A stretch of 64,000 nucleotides of DNA, from positions 1 through 64,000 of the forward strand of contig NZ_PVTP01000005.1 of the NCBI RefSeq assembly GCF_003003285.1, read 5' to 3'. Under the pieces are notes generated by a model. It ran no database searches and was not told the origin of the DNA. It was given only the letters and a program-made list of their open reading frames with translations. The DNA comes from Yoonia maritima. Its GTDB lineage: Bacteria > Pseudomonadota > Alphaproteobacteria > Rhodobacterales > Rhodobacteraceae. Below, one piece after another: positions 61,295-64,000 of this stretch (within the stretch, counting starts at the first letter, position 1; each line of letters opens with the position of its first letter). The translations under genes and the position numbers were made by a program.

Positions 61295-62047
61295 ATGACC
61301 GACAAGCCAGAGAACACCACCCACTTTGGGTTTGAAACCGTACCCGAGGGCGAAAAAGCAGGCCGCGTGCAGGGCGTGTTTTCCTCGGTGGCAAGCAAAT
61401 ACGACATTATGAACGATGTGATGTCGGTTGGTATCCACCGCGTTTGGAAAGACGCGATGATGGATTGGCTTGCCCCTCGCCCCGGCCAACGGTTGTTGGA
61501 TGTTGCTGGCGGCACTGGTGATATTTCATTCCGGTTCCTGAAACGTGCGGGCCACGGGCATTCCACTGTTTTGGACATTACTGAATCCATGCTTGTCGAA
61601 GGCCGCAAACGCGCCGAGGCAGAACGCATGTCAGACAGTCTTGATTGGGTGGTTGGCGATGCGATGGCGCTGCCGTTCGAATCGAACACCTTTGATGTTT
61701 ACACGATCAGCTTTGGCATCCGGAACGTCACCCGCCCCCAAGAGGCATTAAACGAGGCTTACCGCGTGTTAAAACCGGGTGGTCGCTTGATGGTTCTGGA
61801 ATTTAGCCAACTGCCGAACCCGATGATGCAGGCCGCATATGATGCTTATTCGTTCAATGTCATCCCGCAAATGGGCCAGCTGATCGCCGGGGACCGAGAC
61901 AGTTATCAATATCTTGTGGAATCTATCCGCAACTTCCCAGACCAAGACACGTTCCTAGACATGGTGGGCAAAGCGGGCTTTGGGAATGCAAAGTATCGCA
62001 ACCTGTCGCTTGGCATTGCGGCGCTGCATTCGGGTTGGAAACTGTAA
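61295..62047 (+). CDS. ubiE: UbiE, ubiquinone/menaquinone C-methyltransferase
   Basis: 250 residues. SAM-binding [13 protein letters not shown] near 69-81 and the UbiE signature [21 protein letters not shown] near 33-53. ATG at 61295; a frame runs further upstream but is not conserved. It C-methylates the quinone ring precursor. Followed directly by ubiB. Confidence 0.96.
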   Translation: MTDKPENTTHFGFETVPEGEKAGRVQGVFSSVASKYDIMNDVMSVGIHRVWKDAMMDWLAPRPGQRLLDVAGGTGDISFRFLKRAGHGHSTVLDITESMLVEGRKRAEAERMSDSLDWVVGDAMALPFESNTFDVYTISFGIRNVTRPQEALNEAYRVLKPGGRLMVLEFSQLPNPMMQAAYDAYSFNVIPQMGQLIAGDRDSYQYLVESIRNFPDQDTFLDMVGKAGFGNAKYRNLSLGIAALHSGWKL

Positions 62048-62048
62048 T

Positions 62049-63578
62049 ATGCGCGGCCCCCATAATATCATTCGCCTGATCCGTACGGGCGCTACATTCG
62101 AACGTACTGGTGCGATGAAAGTCGTTTTAGACGCGTTTGACGCGGGTCCGCTGCTACGCATGACCATCCGCACGTTGGTTTGGCCGTTTCAGTGGCTTGG
62201 CTACAAAGGCGATGTAAACATGCCCCCGGCCACACGGGCACTGACGGCGCTGGGCCCCGCTTATATCAAGTTTGGGCAAGTCCTATCGACACGTCCCGAT
62301 GTTGTAGGCGACGATTTGGCCGTACAGTTGCGCGTGCTCCAAGACAAACTGCCACCGTTTTCGATGGACGAAGCCAAAGCTGCGATCCAAAGAGAGCTGG
62401 GCGCACCGACCGATACGTTGTTTTCGACATTTTCAGAACCCGTCGCCGCTGCTTCGCTTGCCCAGGTCCATAAGGCGCATCTGGCCGACACGGGCGAGGC
62501 TGTAGCCGTTAAAGTCCTGCGCCCCGGTATCGAAAAAGCGTTCCGCAAAGACGTTGATGCATTCTATTTTGCGGCCCGCGCGATCGAGGTTCTATCACCC
62601 GCTTCCCGTCGTCTGCGCCCAATGGATGTGATCACCCATTTCGAAGGGGTGGTCGCTGGCGAGCTTGACCTTCGGCTTGAGAGCTCGGCCGCTGCGGAAT
62701 TCGCGGCGAATACAGAAGGTGACACTGGGTTTCAGGTCCCTCTCATCCACTGGCACCTTTCCGGCCGACGCGTCATGACGCTTGATTGGGCGGAAGGTGA
62801 CAGTATTGGTGATAACGCGGCACTCGACGCCGCCGGACACGACCGAACAGCGCTAGCGTCACGGGTGCTGCAACTGTTCTTGAACCACGCGCTACGCGAC
62901 GGTTTCTTTCATGGTGACATGCATCAGGGCAACCTAAAGGTCGCTGCGAATGGCGACATCATTGCCTATGATTTTGGCATCATGGGACGGATTGATGAAT
63001 ATACGCGCCGCGTCTACGCCGAGATTTTGTTTGGCTTTATCCGCAAAGATTACCAACGCGTTGCCGAGGTTCATTTTGAGGCAGGCTATGTTCCAGCTAA
63101 CCAAGACGTTGATGAATTCGCGCGTGCGCTTCGTGCGGTAGGTGAACCAATCTTCGGTATGGACGCGAGCCATATTTCGATGGCGCGCTTGCTAAGCTAT
63201 CTGTTCGAAGTGACCGAACGCTTTGGCATGGAAACCCGCACTGAACTGATCCTGCTACAACGCACGATGGTCGTTGTCGAAGGTGTCGCACGGTCGCTCG
63301 ACCCCCATATGAACATCTGGCAAGTCGCCAAGCCCGTGGTCGAAAGCTACATCAAGCAAAGTATCGGCCCCAAGGCCCTACTGCGTGATCTTGGCAAAAC
63401 AGCGATGGTGTTGTCCCGATTTGGGCCGCAACTACCGCGATTAGCCGAAGAAGCGTTGATACGTCGTAATAATCCGCAGCCACAGCCCAAGCCACCGTCA
63501 TTGGCCCATCAGCTGGGGTGGATGACGCTTGGTGGTGCGCTTGTCGGTGCAGGTGTTTGGATCAGTGCATTGCTTTAA
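62049..63578 (+). CDS. ubiB: UbiB, ubiquinone biosynthesis regulatory kinase-like protein
   Basis: 509 residues. Atypical kinase: Ala-rich loop AAASLAQVHKA, VKVLRPG and the HGDMHQGN catalytic loop, two C-terminal membrane segments. Supports hydroxylation steps of ubiquinone. ATG one base after the ubiE stop. Stop codon overlaps the convergent flgD stop. Confidence 0.95.
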   Translation: MRGPHNIIRLIRTGATFERTGAMKVVLDAFDAGPLLRMTIRTLVWPFQWLGYKGDVNMPPATRALTALGPAYIKFGQVLSTRPDVVGDDLAVQLRVLQDKLPPFSMDEAKAAIQRELGAPTDTLFSTFSEPVAAASLAQVHKAHLADTGEAVAVKVLRPGIEKAFRKDVDAFYFAARAIEVLSPASRRLRPMDVITHFEGVVAGELDLRLESSAAAEFAANTEGDTGFQVPLIHWHLSGRRVMTLDWAEGDSIGDNAALDAAGHDRTALASRVLQLFLNHALRDGFFHGDMHQGNLKVAANGDIIAYDFGIMGRIDEYTRRVYAEILFGFIRKDYQRVAEVHFEAGYVPANQDVDEFARALRAVGEPIFGMDASHISMARLLSYLFEVTERFGMETRTELILLQRTMVVVEGVARSLDPHMNIWQVAKPVVESYIKQSIGPKALLRDLGKTAMVLSRFGPQLPRLAEEALIRRNNPQPQPKPPSLAHQLGWMTLGGALVGAGVWISALL

Positions 63579-64000
63579 AGTGCCGGGTCACGCAGGGCGC
63601 TGACCTGTGATGTCGCAACCGCGACACCACCATCAAGGATGAGAATGGTTTCACCATCTTGGGCACGTACTTCTGTCACGGTGCTGTAAAGTTCGACAGT
63701 TTCTTCGGTCAAAATTTCGCCTTCGAGCGAGCTGATCAACTCAAAGGAGTATAGACCTTCTGCGAATGGATACCCGCCAGTGTCGACCCCGGCCCATTCT
63801 ACAGGATCCGCACTGATTGGAACGTCGAACCGCTGCACCTCTGCACCCGATTCGTCGCGTACAACCACCTCTGCCTTATCCGCGACAACAGCGGGGTTCG
63901 GGGCCAAAGTAATTGGTTCTCCGTCAAAATATGCCGGGGTGGCGGCGCGTGCTTCTTTGCCAACCCACGCGGCCATATCAGCCAACCCACCTGATGCAAG
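63575..64000 (-). CDS. flgD: FlgD, flagellar hook capping protein, 3' part
   Basis: The frame is open to the window edge, giving the C-terminal about 141 residues. Visible is GLADMAAWVGKEARAATPAYFDGEPITLAP, the central region of FlgD, then the fibronectin-like VVVRDESGAEVQRFDV and a tail typical of the family (TVTEVRAQDGETILILDGG). Required for hook polymerisation. The N-terminus lies beyond the edge; flagellar genes may follow. Confidence 0.85.
   Translation of the reverse strand, partial: LASGGLADMAAWVGKEARAATPAYFDGEPITLAPNPAVVADKAEVVVRDESGAEVQRFDVPISADPVEWAGVDTGGYPFAEGLYSFELISSLEGEILTEETVELYSTVTEVRAQDGETILILDGGVAVATSQVSALRDPAL

Overview
The window reads as a stretch of chromosome from a marine Rhodobacteraceae (Roseobacter-group) alphaproteobacterium. 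The basis is protein-family resemblance (zinc-finger DinB, PA2778/PA2779 pair, long band-7 protein, short alphaproteobacterial L36) plus the gene orders tRNA-Val/rpmJ, gyrB..recF-dnaN-dnaA-rpsT and mutM/ubiE-ubiB. No rRNA operon, CRISPR array, complete insertion sequence or prophage was seen.

Layout. 0.5-2 kb: methionine sulfoxide reductase msrPQ. 2.1-7.6 kb: a minus-strand thiamin salvage operon, thiM-thiE-thiD-thiY-tenA-thiZ-thiX, behind a TPP riboswitch. 7.7-12 kb: a small secreted protein behind paired palindromes, a fasciclin protein with an ECF-like promoter, a SpoIIAA-like protein and clpB with a heat-shock-type promoter. 12.2-18.4 kb: small proteins, pyrF, an NfeD/band-7 pair, a FAD amino-acid dehydrogenase behind a tandem glycine riboswitch, a Nudix hydrolase and dinB. 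18.4-26.3 kb: an ABC-F ATPase, a LysR/DUF1330 divergent pair, an N-formylglutamate amidohydrolase, tRNA-Val, rpmJ, a PPC-repeat secreted protein and a caspase-like protein that appears to lack its catalytic dyad. 26.3-36.8 kb: a molybdenum formate dehydrogenase alpha subunit, an ArsR/permease operon, the PA2778/PA2779 pair, YggT, a thioesterase, an MFS transporter, mepA, a phytase-like esterase and a YhhQ-type queuosine precursor transporter.

36.0-39.1 kb is the most unusual part. It holds a structured leader before the YhhQ gene and a probable small RNA or attenuator whose ribosome-binding site matches the complement of the 16S rRNA tail over 17 nt. These are followed by five copies of a pentamer at exact 11-bp spacing, arfB (ribosome rescue), and a clearly AT-richer islet encoding one large P-loop ATPase that abuts an 18-nt tRNA 5'-end remnant. 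That islet is my main candidate for an undescribed (possibly defence-related) system.

39-48 kb carries NAD salvage (pncB, pncA), a P-loop kinase, a phosphoesterase, a YegD-like Hsp70, trhO, an APC permease, a methyltransferase-like remnant and an AbrB-family protein. 48-64 kb carries gyrB, a quinone-reductase/TetR pair with three phased operators, LysE, GNAT and VOC genes, recF-dnaN-dnaA, rpsT, a double PilJ-type periplasmic protein, an enoyl-CoA hydratase, mutM, ubiE-ubiB and the 3' end of flgD. All statements come from reading the sequence; no database search was run.
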